A DNA stretch of 13,445 bases from an uncultured Oscillospiraceae bacterium (GCA_934589065.1 CAKTNN010000046.1:1-13445), one strand, 5' to 3'; numbered from the stretch's first letter, positions 1 to 7,519 are shown. The notes: generated by a model not told the origin, from the sequence alone. Numbers and translations are program-made.

Positions 1-48
1 GGCCGTTTCGACAACGCGCCTAAGTACATCGACCCCCGTCAGGAATAA
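1..48 (+). CDS. 3' end of an unidentified upstream gene (partial)
   Basis: The first frame reads 15 codons ending in ...FDNAPKYIDPRQE and a TAA stop, 15 bases before the next start, so it is very likely cotranscribed with the GGGtGRT gene. The fragment is too short to identify by itself. From general knowledge of clostridial genomes, GGGtGRT genes often follow a small NifU-like iron-sulfur scaffold gene, which is a reasonable guess for this one. That is context inference only, with no motif visible in the fragment. Confidence 0.55.
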   Translation, partial: GRFDNAPKYIDPRQE

Positions 49-63
49 GAGGAGGACGAAACA

Positions 64-1065
64 ATGGCTTTGTTTGAAAGTTACGAGAGAAGAATTGACA
101 AGATCAATGGCGTCCTCGCTCAGTATGGCATTTCCTCTGTGGAAGAGTGCCGCGAGATCTGCCAGGCAAAGGGCTTCGATCCCTACGAGATCGTAAAGGG
201 CATTCAGCCCATCTGCTTTGAGAACGCTTGCTGGGCTTACACCGTGGGCGCTGCCATCGCTCTGAAGAAGAACGTGAAGACCGCCGCTGAGGCCGCCGAG
301 GCGATCGGCATCGGCCTGCAGGCTTTCTGCATCGACGGTTCCGTGGCAGAAGACCGTAAGGTCGGCCTGGGCCATGGCAACCTGGGCGCTATGCTGCTGC
401 GGGACGAGACCAAGTGCTTCGCCTTCCTGGCAGGCCACGAGTCCTTTGCTGCTGCAGAAGGCGCTATCGGTATTGCCCGTTCCGCCAACAAGGCTCGTAA
501 GGAGCCCCTGCGGGTTATCCTGAACGGCCTGGGCAAGGACGCTGCACAGATCATCTCCCGGATCAACGGCTTCACCTACGTGCAGACTCAGTTCGACTAC
601 TACACCGGCGAGCTGAAGATCGTCAAGGAGTACAAGTACTCCGATGGCGAGCGGGCTGCCGTTCGCTGCTTCGGTGCTGATGATGTCCGCGAGGGCGTTG
701 CCATCATGCATCACGAGGGCGTGGATGTTTCCATCACCGGTAACTCCACCAACCCCACCCGCTTCCAGCATCCCGTTGCCGGCACTTACAAGAAGGAGTG
801 CATCGAGCAGGGCAAGAAGTACTTCTCCGTGGCCTCCGGCGGCGGCACGGGCCGTACCCTGCATCCTGATAACATGGCAGCTGGCCCCGCTTCCTACGGC
901 ATGACCGATACCATGGGCCGTATGCACAGCGATGCTCAGTTCGCCGGCTCCTCCTCCGTTCCCGCTCACGTGGAAATGATGGGCTTCCTGGGCATGGGCA
1001 ACAACCCCATGGTCGGCGCCACCGTTTCCGTGGCCGTTGCCGTTGAGGAAGCACTGAAGAAGTAA
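64..1065 (+). CDS. GGGtGRT-family protein of unknown function
   Basis: A 333-residue soluble protein with no signal peptide or membrane segment. The motif that names the family (Pfam GGGtGRT) is present exactly as GGGTGRT at residues 259-265, followed by LHPDN. Other glycine-rich stretches are GLGHGNLGAM (about 101-110) and FLGMGNNPMVGA near the C-terminus, so a nucleotide- or cofactor-binding role is possible but unproven. The start is set by GGAGG at 51-55, eight bases before the ATG. Lysine is almost only AAG, and CGT/CGC/CGG arginine and GCT/GCC alanine dominate, as in pgk and tpiA nearby. This suggests a highly expressed, basic metabolic role. Biochemical function is not known to me, and association with amino-acid or iron-sulfur metabolism is inference from typical neighbours. 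Confidence 0.85.
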   Translation: MALFESYERRIDKINGVLAQYGISSVEECREICQAKGFDPYEIVKGIQPICFENACWAYTVGAAIALKKNVKTAAEAAEAIGIGLQAFCIDGSVAEDRKVGLGHGNLGAMLLRDETKCFAFLAGHESFAAAEGAIGIARSANKARKEPLRVILNGLGKDAAQIISRINGFTYVQTQFDYYTGELKIVKEYKYSDGERAAVRCFGADDVREGVAIMHHEGVDVSITGNSTNPTRFQHPVAGTYKKECIEQGKKYFSVASGGGTGRTLHPDNMAAGPASYGMTDTMGRMHSDAQFAGSSSVPAHVEMMGFLGMGNNPMVGATVSVAVAVEEALKK

Positions 1066-1091
1066 GGCAAAAGTTCCTTCCTGCGAAACGC

Positions 1092-1232
1092 AAGGGACTG
1101 CCAAAAACGCGTCATAGAGAACCGGCCCGCTCCGGTGGGGCAATCTCTTTCTCCGGGTTACCGGGAACCTGAGATTGCCCCATCGTGCGGCTTGCCCGGA
1201 TTTCTGTGACTGTGCGTTTTTGGCAGTCCCTT
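1092..1232. repeat. Nested palindromic spacer element 1
   Basis: The outer arms are perfect 19-bp inverted repeats: 1092-1110 (AAGGGACTGCCAAAAACGC) and 1214-1232. Inside lies a second perfect 11-bp inverted repeat, GGGGCAATCTC at 1137-1147 and GAGATTGCCCC at 1171-1181. The inner core resembles the GTGGCAATC core of the elements at 4299 and 7562, but the ends differ, so this may be a composite or a related family. It encodes no credible protein. It looks like a small non-autonomous (MITE- or REP-like) element, which is inferred from structure only. Confidence 0.7.
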
Positions 1233-1236
1233 TTTG
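1092..1236 (+). terminator. Probable terminator of the GGGtGRT operon
   Basis: The right arm of the palindrome ends GGCAGTCCC directly followed by TTTTTG (1231-1236), and the stem can pair with 1092-1110. The loop is long (about 100 bases) but is itself folded by the inner repeat. A stem followed by a T-run just after a highly expressed gene fits a Rho-independent terminator. Confidence 0.5.
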
Positions 1237-1458
1237 CATCGGAAAAGAATGCGCAGCCGTAAGGAAATTTGACCGGTTGAGAGAAATTCGGAGGAATCGG
1301 AAACAAAAATTATTCCAAATTTTTGTCGCACTGCGTAGAATAGACAAAGTTTTAAAAAGCCTGCGCCGGGAAAATAGGTAAAATCAACAAGAAAACGGCA
1401 GCAGAAAAATGAAACAAAAATTAAGCTGAAAAAATTCTAATTTTTTTCGATTTTCTCA
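1237..1458. other. AT-rich spacer without a gene
   Basis: No open frame here has a ribosome binding site or a recognisable product. The stretch becomes very A-rich towards the trmL promoter, with runs such as AAACAAAAATT and AAAAAATTCTAATTTTTTT. A weak AT-only hairpin, CAAAAATT at 1304-1311 with AATTTTTG at 1318-1325, is the only structure I see. The A-tracts just upstream of the promoter could act as an UP-like element, which is a guess. Confidence 0.5.
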
Positions 1459-1487
1459 TTGATTTTAGGCAGCATTTGACTTACAAT
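1459..1487 (+). promoter_or_regulatory. Sigma-A promoter for trmL-pgk
   Basis: TTGATT (1459-1464) and TACAAT (1482-1487) are separated by exactly 17 bases, each one mismatch from consensus. Transcription would start near 1494, giving a leader of about 50 bases before the trmL ATG. A TTGACT at 1476-1481 is not followed by a good -10 at the right distance. Confidence 0.7.
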
Positions 1488-1545
1488 AGAGGCCGTATGG
1501 ATTGGAAAAGAAAGTCCGTGAAACTGTGAGCAGAGGTGTTTGGTG

Positions 1546-2037
1546 ATGCTGAATATCGTACTGGTGGAGCCCGAGATTCCCCAGAACTGCGGCAACATTG
1601 CCAGAACCTGTGCGGCAACCGGATGCCGCCTGCACTTGATCCGCCCTTTGGGGTTTGATATCTCCGAAAAGGCCGTCAAGCGCGCGGGCCTGGACTACTG
1701 GAACCTGGTAGAGGTGCTGGACTATGAAAACCTCCAGGACTTTTTTGCCAGGAACGATGTGCGGGAAATGTGGTGCCTTTCCACAAAAGCACCCCGGTGC
1801 TATACCGAGGCGGAATATCACGACGGAGCTTACCTGTTCTTCGGCAAGGAGACCAAGGGGCTGCCGGAGGATTTTCTGGAGGCACACCGGCCCAGCTGTG
1901 TTCGCATTCCCATGCGCCCGGAGGCCAGAAGCCTGAACCTGAGCAATGCGGTGGCAATTACGGTTTTTGAAGCTTTGCGGCAGCTGTCTTTTCCAGACCT
2001 GAAAGATTTTGGAAAAATGCGGGAGATATCCCGGTAA
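1546..2037 (+). CDS. trmL: tRNA (cytidine/uridine-34 2'-O)-methyltransferase TrmL
   Basis: A 163-residue SPOUT-class methyltransferase that uses S-adenosylmethionine to methylate the ribose of the wobble base in certain leucine tRNAs (E. coli TrmL/YibK; CspR type in Bacillus). Family signatures are visible in order: N-terminal LVEPEIPQNCGNIART (6-21), GKETKGLP (100-107) and SLNLSN (129-134) in the C-terminal trefoil knot that binds the cofactor. The length matches the single-domain family (about 155-165). ATG at 1546 is chosen because GAGGTG (1533-1538) lies seven bases upstream; in-frame TTG and GTG codons at 1540 and 1543 are too close to it. The gene is followed 15 bases later by pgk, so the two are probably cotranscribed. 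It has more mixed codon use than pgk. Confidence 0.93.
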   Translation: MLNIVLVEPEIPQNCGNIARTCAATGCRLHLIRPLGFDISEKAVKRAGLDYWNLVEVLDYENLQDFFARNDVREMWCLSTKAPRCYTEAEYHDGAYLFFGKETKGLPEDFLEAHRPSCVRIPMRPEARSLNLSNAVAITVFEALRQLSFPDLKDFGKMREISR

Positions 2038-2052
2038 TTTGGAGGAATCAAT

Positions 2053-3252
2053 ATGAACTACAACAAAAAGTCCATCGAGGATATTGACGTATCCGGTAAG
2101 CGCGTTCTGTGCCGCTGCGACTTCAATGTTCCCACCAAGAATGGCAAGATTACTTCCGACAAGCGTATCGTGGCTGCTATGCCCACCGTTAAGTACCTGG
2201 TGGAGCACAATGCCAAGGTGATCCTGTGCTCTCACATGGGCAAGCCCAAGGGCGAATTTAAGCCCGAGCTGAGCCTGCAGGTCGTTGCCGACCGTATTTC
2301 CGAGCTGCTGGGCAAGCCTGTCATCATGGCAAAGGACGTTGCCGGTGAGGACGCCAAGGCAAAGGCTGCAGCTCTGAAGGACGGCGAGGTAATGCTGCTG
2401 GAGAACACCCGCTTTGAAAAGGGTGAGACCAAGAACGATCCCGAGCTGAGCAAGGCTCTGGCTTCCATGGCAGATGTATTTGTGAACGATGCCTTCGGTA
2501 CTGCACATCGTGCCCATTCCTCCACTGCCGGTGTGGCTGACTATCTGCCCGCCGTTTGCGGCTACCTGGTTCAGAAGGAAGTTTCCATTATGGGCAAGGC
2601 CCTGGCAAACCCCGAGCGTCCCTTTGTTGCCATCCTGGGCGGCGCCAAGGTCTCCGACAAGCTGAACGTTATCAACAATCTGCTGGAGAAGGTGGATACC
2701 CTGGTAATCGGCGGCGGTATGGCCTTCACCTTCCTGGCTGCCAAGGGCTACGATATCGGCAAGAGCCTGGTAGACAGTGAGAAGATCGACTACTGCAAGG
2801 AAATGATGGCAAAGGCTGAGAGCAAGGGCGTTAAGCTGCTGCTGCCCGTGGATGCCGTGGTTGCCGCTTCCTTCCCTGACCCCATCGACGGAGAGATTGC
2901 CGTTGAGACCGTGGCTGCCGATGCTATCCCCGCTGACAAGATGGGTCTGGATATCGGCGAGAAGACCCAGGCCCTGTTTGCAGAGGCCGTGAAGAGCGCC
3001 AAGACCGTTGTTTGGAACGGCCCCATGGGCGTGTTCGAGAACCCCACCCTGGCAAAGGGAACCATCGCCGTGGCTCAGGCTCTGGCAGATTCCGATGCCG
3101 TGACCATCGTCGGCGGCGGCGACAGCGCTGCAGCCTGCGAGCAGCTGGGCTTTGCTGACAAGATCACCCATATTTCCACCGGCGGCGGCGCTTCCCTGGA
3201 GTTCCTGGAAGGCCTGGAGCTGCCCGGCATTGCCTGCCTGCAGGATAAGTAA
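2053..3252 (+). CDS. pgk: Phosphoglycerate kinase
   Basis: A 399-residue cytosolic glycolytic enzyme that transfers the phosphate of 1,3-bisphosphoglycerate to ADP, making ATP. The full two-domain family pattern is present: substrate-binding RCDFNVP (21-27), [55 protein letters not shown], and the nucleotide-binding GGGDSAAA (starting at 354) and [13 protein letters not shown] near the C-terminus. Length is normal and nothing is missing. GGAGG at 2041-2045 is seven bases before the ATG. Strong bias to AAG lysine, CTG leucine and GTT/GCT codons fits high expression. It follows trmL closely, and its partner tpiA comes after a 254-base gap filled mostly by a large palindrome. No gap, gpmI or eno gene is in the window. 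Confidence 0.98.
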   Translation: MNYNKKSIEDIDVSGKRVLCRCDFNVPTKNGKITSDKRIVAAMPTVKYLVEHNAKVILCSHMGKPKGEFKPELSLQVVADRISELLGKPVIMAKDVAGEDAKAKAAALKDGEVMLLENTRFEKGETKNDPELSKALASMADVFVNDAFGTAHRAHSSTAGVADYLPAVCGYLVQKEVSIMGKALANPERPFVAILGGAKVSDKLNVINNLLEKVDTLVIGGGMAFTFLAAKGYDIGKSLVDSEKIDYCKEMMAKAESKGVKLLLPVDAVVAASFPDPIDGEIAVETVAADAIPADKMGLDIGEKTQALFAEAVKSAKTVVWNGPMGVFENPTLAKGTIAVAQALADSDAVTIVGGGDSAAACEQLGFADKITHISTGGGASLEFLEGLELPGIACLQDK

Positions 3253-3255
3253 TTT

Positions 3256-3425
3256 TTAAGCGGGAACACCAAGAAAAATGTCTGCGGCTGTAGGCGGATC
3301 TTTCGCCGCCATGCCGCGGATTTGAAAGCGGGACGTACACAAAGTACGCCGACCCTTCCAAATCCTTGCCTGACAGCGAAATCTCTCGCCTACAGTCCTT
3401 GCCAGTTTCCTTGAAGTTCCCTTAA
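3256..3425. repeat. 170-bp imperfect palindrome between pgk and tpiA
   Basis: The whole spacer folds back on itself. The central stem is CGTAC (3334-3338), loop ACAAA, GTACG (3344-3348). Moving outwards, GGATTTG pairs with CAAATCC, CTGTAGGCG pairs with CGCCTACAG, and GGGAAC (3262-3267) pairs with GTTCCC (3416-3421), with TTAA at both ends. Mismatches and small bulges interrupt the arms. It differs in sequence from the other spacer elements. No T-run follows the right arm, so it is not a standard terminator. It may be a non-autonomous repeat element or an intercistronic RNA structure. Confidence 0.75.
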
Positions 3426-3506
3426 GAAATCCAAAATTTAGATAAAATCTGGTCAATTACATTCTTTTCAGAGTGTAGACATATAAGCAACAAGGAGAAA
3501 ACAAGA

Positions 3507-4283
3507 ATGAATAGAAAGTATCGCAAGACTGTCATCGCCGGTAACTGGAAGATGAACAAGACCCCCTCCGAAACCAAGGAGTTCATGACCCAGCTGAAGG
3601 CGATCATGCCCAGAGGCCGTTGGTGCGATGTCGCCCTGTGCGTTCCCGCAGTGGATATCCCCGCTGCTGTCCGTGCCGTCCGGGAGACCCGTATCGGCAT
3701 CGGTGCTGAGAACTGCAATGCCAATGCTTCCGGTGCTTACACCGGCGAGATTGCCACCAATATGCTGGTAGATGCCGGCTGCAAGTACGTCATCATCGGT
3801 CACTCCGAGCGCCGCGCTATGGGCGAAACCGATGCCGATGTCAATGCAAAGGTTCTGGCTGCTCTGGAAGCAGGCCTGACCCCCATTATGTGCTGCGGCG
3901 AAACTCTGGAGCAGAGAGAGTCCGGCATTACCACCGAGTGGATCACCATGCAGATCAAGCTGGGTCTGGCTGGCGTTCCCGAGGAGAAGATCCGCAAGGT
4001 GATCATTGCCTACGAGCCCATCTGGGCCATCGGCACCGGTCGTACCGCTACCCCCGAGCAGGCTGAGGAAGTCTGCGAAGGCATCCGTACCGCTGTCCGC
4101 AAGCTGTACTCCTCCAAGAATGCCCGGGCCATCTCCATCCTGTACGGCGGCTCCATGAACGACAAGAACGCCTTCGAGCTGCTGGCTCAGCCCGACATCG
4201 ATGGCGGCCTGATCGGCGGCGCTTCCCTGGTTCCCGAGAAGTTCGTCAAGATCATCGAGGCAGCCAACCAGCCCAACGAATAA
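3507..4283 (+). CDS. tpiA: Triosephosphate isomerase
   Basis: A 258-residue TIM-barrel enzyme interconverting dihydroxyacetone phosphate and glyceraldehyde 3-phosphate in the cytosol. Catalytic residues are visible: Asn13 and Lys15 in GNWKMNK, His99 in IIGHSERR, and Glu170 in AYEPIWAIGTG. The phosphate-binding loop TGRTATPEQ and the C-terminal YGGSMN and GGLIGGASL motifs follow. Length is typical. The start follows AAGGAG (3492-3497) with a nine-base gap. Codon use is strongly biased as in pgk. I found no convincing separate promoter in the 80 bases upstream, so it may be read through from pgk across the palindrome. A palindromic element with a T-tract follows it. Confidence 0.98.
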   Translation: MNRKYRKTVIAGNWKMNKTPSETKEFMTQLKAIMPRGRWCDVALCVPAVDIPAAVRAVRETRIGIGAENCNANASGAYTGEIATNMLVDAGCKYVIIGHSERRAMGETDADVNAKVLAALEAGLTPIMCCGETLEQRESGITTEWITMQIKLGLAGVPEEKIRKVIIAYEPIWAIGTGRTATPEQAEEVCEGIRTAVRKLYSSKNARAISILYGGSMNDKNAFELLAQPDIDGGLIGGASLVPEKFVKIIEAANQPNE

Positions 4284-4298
4284 TCCGAAACCCTAAAT

Positions 4299-4434
4299 AA
4301 ATGTCATTGCGAACCAGTCCGCAGACTGGTGTGGCAATCCCCCAGATTTTCAAGTGCGATTTGGAGATTTTGAGGCTACGCCTGTCCGGGGGGATTGCGA
4401 CATCAGGGATACCGGCCTCTTCGCAATGACATTT
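4299..4434. repeat. Palindromic spacer element 2 (TGTCATTGCGA type)
   Basis: A 136-bp element with perfect 15-bp terminal inverted repeats: AAATGTCATTGCGAA at 4299-4313 and its complement at 4420-4434. Inside are a hairpin ACCAGTC (4313-4319) / GACTGGT (4324-4330) and a second inverted repeat GCAATCCCCC (4334-4343) / GGGGGATTGC (4389-4398). Its first 42 bases (4302-4343) match 7567-7608 at 38 of 42 positions, so both are copies of one family. TCATTGCGA...GGCAATC palindromes are a commonly seen spacer repeat type in bacteria. The element encodes no transposase. Confidence 0.85.
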
Positions 4435-4440
4435 TTCTTT
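4420..4440 (+). terminator. Possible terminator after tpiA from element 2
   Basis: The right terminal repeat of element 2 runs into ATTTTTCTTT (4431-4440), so the folded element ends in a T-rich tract on the + strand just after tpiA. The long paired arms make termination plausible, but the loop is large. Confidence 0.35.
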
Positions 4441-4482
4441 GGGTGGGAAAATCCAAAAATACAGCTCTTTCATGAGGTGTTC

Positions 4483-5520
4483 ATGATGAAAACCCTATTT
4501 TTATCCGCAAACGCCCAGGAAACCCCGGAGATCGCGGCAACCATTATCCGTAATGGCGGCTTGGTGGCAATCCCTACGGAGACGGTCTACGGACTGGGCG
4601 CCAACGGCCTGGATGAAAAGGCCGTTCTGAAAATTTTTGAAGCCAAGGGCCGCCCCCAGGACAATCCTCTGATTCTCCATGTGGCAGAGCCCAGACAGAT
4701 GGAGCGCTTTTGCCACGATATTCCGGCAGCGGCCTACACACTTGCGGAAAAATTCTGGCCCGGCCCACTGACCATGGTGCTGCCGGTAAAGGACATTGTG
4801 CCCAAGCGTACCACTGCGGGGCTCAATACCGTTGCCGTCCGATGCCCGGACAGCAATGTGACCCGGAAGATTATCGCCCTGGCGGGCGTGCCCATTGCGG
4901 CCCCCTCGGCCAATATTTCCGGCAAGCCCTCCACCACCACCGCCGAGCACGTGCGGCATGACCATGACGGAAAAATCGATGCCATTGTGGATGGCGGCCC
5001 CTGTCGGGTGGGCGTGGAATCCACCATTGTGGACTTGACGGAGGATCGTCCCAGACTGCTGCGCCCCGGCGGAATCACTCCGGAGCAGCTGATAGAAGTG
5101 CTGGGGGACTTGGTAATCGATAAGGCCGTTACCGCCCAGATTGACAAGGATGCGGTGGTCAAAGCCCCCGGAATGAAATACCGCCATTATGCCCCGGCAG
5201 AGCCGGTGGTGATTGTATCCGGCAGCCGGGAAAAGGCGGCGGAATATATCCACCGGCATTTTGAGCCCGGAGACCGGGTGCTGTGCTTTGAAGAGGAGTT
5301 GCCGCTATATGAAGGCCTTGCCCCCCTGGCCTACGGCAAGGAATCGGATGTAAATACCCTGAGCGCGGGACTTTTTTCCGCACTGCGGATTCTGGATGAC
5401 CCCAGCATTCACAAGGTGTATGCCCGGTGCCCCGTAGGGGGCGGCGTTGCCTACGCCGTGCAGAACCGGCTGAAAAAGGCGGCTGCCTTCCACATTGCAG
5501 ATGCGGAGGCAGAGGTGTGA
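4483..5520 (+). CDS. tsaC: L-threonylcarbamoyladenylate synthase (Sua5/TsaC)
   Basis: Makes threonylcarbamoyl-AMP from threonine, bicarbonate and ATP, the first step of the universal t6A37 modification of ANN-decoding tRNAs. A 345-residue two-domain Sua5-type protein. The YrdC-like catalytic domain shows PTETVYGLG (31-39), KGRPQDNPL (from 55) and PSANISGKPS (141-150), then VGVESTIVDL. The linker APGMKYRHYAP (228-238) leads into the Sua5 C-terminal domain, which the shorter TsaC form lacks. The open frame extends back to an ATG at 4354 inside the palindromic repeat, but GAGGTG at 4474-4479 favours ATG 4483 or the adjacent ATG 4486 (six bases away, slightly better spacing). Its end overlaps the coaE start. 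A partner tsaB/tsaD/tsaE set is not in the window. Confidence 0.94.
   Translation: MMKTLFLSANAQETPEIAATIIRNGGLVAIPTETVYGLGANGLDEKAVLKIFEAKGRPQDNPLILHVAEPRQMERFCHDIPAAAYTLAEKFWPGPLTMVLPVKDIVPKRTTAGLNTVAVRCPDSNVTRKIIALAGVPIAAPSANISGKPSTTTAEHVRHDHDGKIDAIVDGGPCRVGVESTIVDLTEDRPRLLRPGGITPEQLIEVLGDLVIDKAVTAQIDKDAVVKAPGMKYRHYAPAEPVVIVSGSREKAAEYIHRHFEPGDRVLCFEEELPLYEGLAPLAYGKESDVNTLSAGLFSALRILDDPSIHKVYARCPVGGGVAYAVQNRLKKAAAFHIADAEAEV
5505..5519 (+). promoter_or_regulatory. Ribosome binding site setting the coaE GTG start
   Basis: GGAGG at 5505-5509 lies seven bases before GTG 5517, within the last codons of tsaC. No in-frame ATG exists near the beginning of the kinase domain, so this site decides the start. 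The GTG shares bases with the TGA stop of tsaC (GTGA), indicating translational coupling. Confidence 0.8.
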
Positions 5521-6134
5521 TACTGGGAATTACCGGCGGAACCGGCTGCGGAAAAACCACCCTTCTTTCCTGCATCCGGGAGCAGGGCGGCCTGGTGCTG
5601 GACTGCGATGAGATCTACCACGAGCTGCTCTGTACAGATAGGGCGCTTCTGAAAAAAATAGATGCCCGATTTCCCGGAACGGTATCGGGAAACGGGCTGG
5701 ATCGAAAAAAACTGGGGCAGGTGGTCTTTGCGGATGGGCAGGCGCTGCTGGACCTGAATGCCATCACCCACAGCGCCGTGAGGCAGGGAGTGCTTTGCCG
5801 GTTGGAAGAAAAGCCCAAACTTGCCGCCATCGATGCCATTGCCCTGTTTGAAGGGGGACTGGCCCCACTGTGCGATGTGACGGTTGCCGTTACCGCACCG
5901 GTGGAGAGCCGGGTGGGGCGGCTGATGCTCCGGGACGGGATTCCGGAAAGCTACGCCCGCAGCCGAATTGAGGCCCAGCATCCCCAGAGCTGGTTTGCTT
6001 CCCGCTGCGACTATGTACTGGAGAACGCCGGGACCCAGGCGGATTTCCGCCGAAAATGCCTTGCCTTTCTAAAGGAACTTGGTATAATGAAAGGCGAAAC
6101 CATACAAGATACCAAAGATGGAGGAAAACTATGA
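5517..6134 (+). CDS. coaE: Dephospho-CoA kinase
   Basis: Phosphorylates the 3'-hydroxyl of dephospho-CoA with ATP, the last step of coenzyme A synthesis. The 205-residue product has the P-loop GGTGCGKT at residues 7-14 right at the N-terminus, DCDEIYHELL (29-38) as the usual acidic substrate-binding segment, and ALFEGGLAPLCD in the position of the family PLLFE motif. An arginine-rich lid region follows (VGRLMLRDGI, YARSRIEAQ). Start is GTG at 5517; an upstream ATG (5427) lies inside tsaC and would add 30 unrelated residues. It overlaps tsaC by four bases (GTGA) and the next gene by four (ATGA), so the three form one operon. Its 3' end also holds a promoter-like sequence. Confidence 0.93.
   Translation: MILGITGGTGCGKTTLLSCIREQGGLVLDCDEIYHELLCTDRALLKKIDARFPGTVSGNGLDRKKLGQVVFADGQALLDLNAITHSAVRQGVLCRLEEKPKLAAIDAIALFEGGLAPLCDVTVAVTAPVESRVGRLMLRDGIPESYARSRIEAQHPQSWFASRCDYVLENAGTQADFRRKCLAFLKELGIMKGETIQDTKDGGKL
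6061..6088 (+). promoter_or_regulatory. Internal extended -10 promoter candidate before the M18 peptidase
   Basis: Within the end of coaE, TTGCCT (6061-6066) is followed after 16 bases by a perfect TATAAT (6083-6088), preceded by TGG (6080-6082), which gives the TGn of an extended -10. A transcript starting near 6095 would have a leader of about 36 bases before the peptidase ATG. It could arise by chance inside coding DNA. Confidence 0.5.
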
Positions 6135-7519
6135 CTACTGAAGAACTGCGGGATTCCCTGCTCTATAACCCGAAAAACGGTCTGCTGGAGCTGACCGAAG
6201 AGCAGCGCCGGGAAATGGAAAGCTACTGCAAGCGCTATGCTGCCTTTATGGATAGCTGCAAGACCGAGCGGGAGGCAACTGCCTGGGCAACGACGGAAGC
6301 CGAGAAGCGGGGCTTCCGGCCCGTTGTGCCCGGCATGGAGGTAAAGCCCGGCGATAAGGTATATATGAACAACCGGGGCAAAAGCTTCCTGATTGCCGTT
6401 GTAGGCAGCGAATCTCTGGAAAAGGGCGCCAATATCTGCGCGGCCCATGTGGATTCTCCCCGGCTGGATCTGAAGCCCCAGCCTCTGTACGAGGACAGCG
6501 AGATTGCCTACTTCAAGACCCATTACTATGGCGGCATCAAGAAGTACCAGTGGACCTGCGTGCCCCTCGCCATCCACGGCGTGGTGTGCAAGAAGGACGG
6601 CAGCGAGGTTACCGTGACCATTGGCGAGGATGAGAGCGACCCCGTCCTGGTGGTTTCTGACCTGCTGATTCACCTGTCTGCTGACCAGATGAAGAAGACC
6701 CTGGCAGAGGGCATTGCCGGTGAACAGCTGAATGTGATCCTGGGCACGGAGCCCCTGGAAGGGGAGGGCAGCGACCTGGTCAAGCTGAACATGATGCGTC
6801 TGCTGAACGAGAAGTACGGCATGGTGGAAGAAGACTTCCGCACTGCCGAACTGACGGTGGTTCCCGCCGGAAAGTGCCGGGAAGTTGGCCTGGACCGGAG
6901 CTTGCTGGGCGCTTACGGACACGATGACCGGGTGTGTGCTTATGCAGAGCTGGAAAGCATCCTGAATCTGGAGAGTACCCCCAAGCACACCGCCGTGTGC
7001 ATTCTGGCGGATAAGGAGGAGATCGGCTCCGTGGGCATCAGCGGTATGCAGAGCCATGCCTTTGAATACTTTATGGAGATCCTCTGCGACGGACAGGGCG
7101 TCAAGCTCAGCCAGTGCTTTGCCAATTCCTTCTGCCTGTCTGCGGACGTATCCAATGCCTTTGACCCCAACTTTGCCGATACCTGCGACCGCCGGAACAA
7201 CAGTATGCTGAACTACGGTGTCTCTATCTGCAAGTACACCGGCGCCCGGGGCAAGAGCGGCGCTTCCGATGCCTCTGCCGAAGCTATGCAGCACGTCCGC
7301 TCCACCCTGGACAAGGCCGGAGTGAAGTGGCAGATTGCAACCCTGGGCAAGGTAGACCAGGGCGGCGGCGGCACTGTGGCTGCCTATATGGCAAACCGCA
7401 ACATCGTCACCGTGGATGCCGGAGTGCCCGTGCTGAGTATGCATGCACCTCTGGAATTGGTCAGCAAGCTGGACTGCTACGAGACCATGCTGGCCTGCCG
7501 GGCCATTTATCTGGCATAA
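6131..7519 (+). CDS. M18-family aminopeptidase
   Basis: A 462-residue cytosolic metallopeptidase that removes N-terminal residues from peptides. Family metal-site motifs are present: His106 and Asp108 in AAHVDSPRLDLKP, Asp265/Asp266 in GHDDRVC, the Glu296-Glu297 pair in ADKEEIGS, Asp339 in ADVSNAFDPNF, and His438 in SMHAPLEL near the C-terminus. Length matches the M18 family (about 430-480). The His usually found in the DxxHA motif is Asn here, which is not one of the main metal ligands. ATG 6131 is chosen over an earlier in-frame ATG at 6056 because GGAGG (6120-6124) sits six bases upstream and homologous sequence begins here. It is last in the tsaC-coaE operon and overlaps coaE by ATGA. Substrate preference cannot be read from sequence. 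Confidence 0.93.
   Translation: MTTEELRDSLLYNPKNGLLELTEEQRREMESYCKRYAAFMDSCKTEREATAWATTEAEKRGFRPVVPGMEVKPGDKVYMNNRGKSFLIAVVGSESLEKGANICAAHVDSPRLDLKPQPLYEDSEIAYFKTHYYGGIKKYQWTCVPLAIHGVVCKKDGSEVTVTIGEDESDPVLVVSDLLIHLSADQMKKTLAEGIAGEQLNVILGTEPLEGEGSDLVKLNMMRLLNEKYGMVEEDFRTAELTVVPAGKCREVGLDRSLLGAYGHDDRVCAYAELESILNLESTPKHTAVCILADKEEIGSVGISGMQSHAFEYFMEILCDGQGVKLSQCFANSFCLSADVSNAFDPNFADTCDRRNNSMLNYGVSICKYTGARGKSGASDASAEAMQHVRSTLDKAGVKWQIATLGKVDQGGGGTVAAYMANRNIVTVDAGVPVLSMHAPLELVSKLDCYETMLACRAIYLA

Noticed and set aside
1175..1381. Small plus-strand frame of 68 codons after the GGGtGRT gene.
   Set aside because: It starts within a palindromic element, lacks a ribosome binding site, and its product resembles nothing.
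1465..3171. Long open frame of 568 codons on the minus strand.
   Set aside because: It lies antisense to trmL and pgk, has no ribosome binding site and a low-complexity His/Gly/Leu-rich translation typical of the shadow of codon-biased genes.
3457..3487. TTACAT ... TATAAG as a tpiA promoter.
   Set aside because: The spacing is 19 bases and the implied transcription start would fall inside the ribosome binding site.
4354..4482. Upstream extension of tsaC by 43 residues.
   Set aside because: The extension is encoded by the palindromic repeat and has no ribosome binding site; the family N-terminus and GAGGTG point to 4483/4486.
6011..7444. Minus-strand open frame of 477 codons.
   Set aside because: Exact antisense of the M18 peptidase and the end of coaE, with no recognisable domain; a codon-bias shadow.
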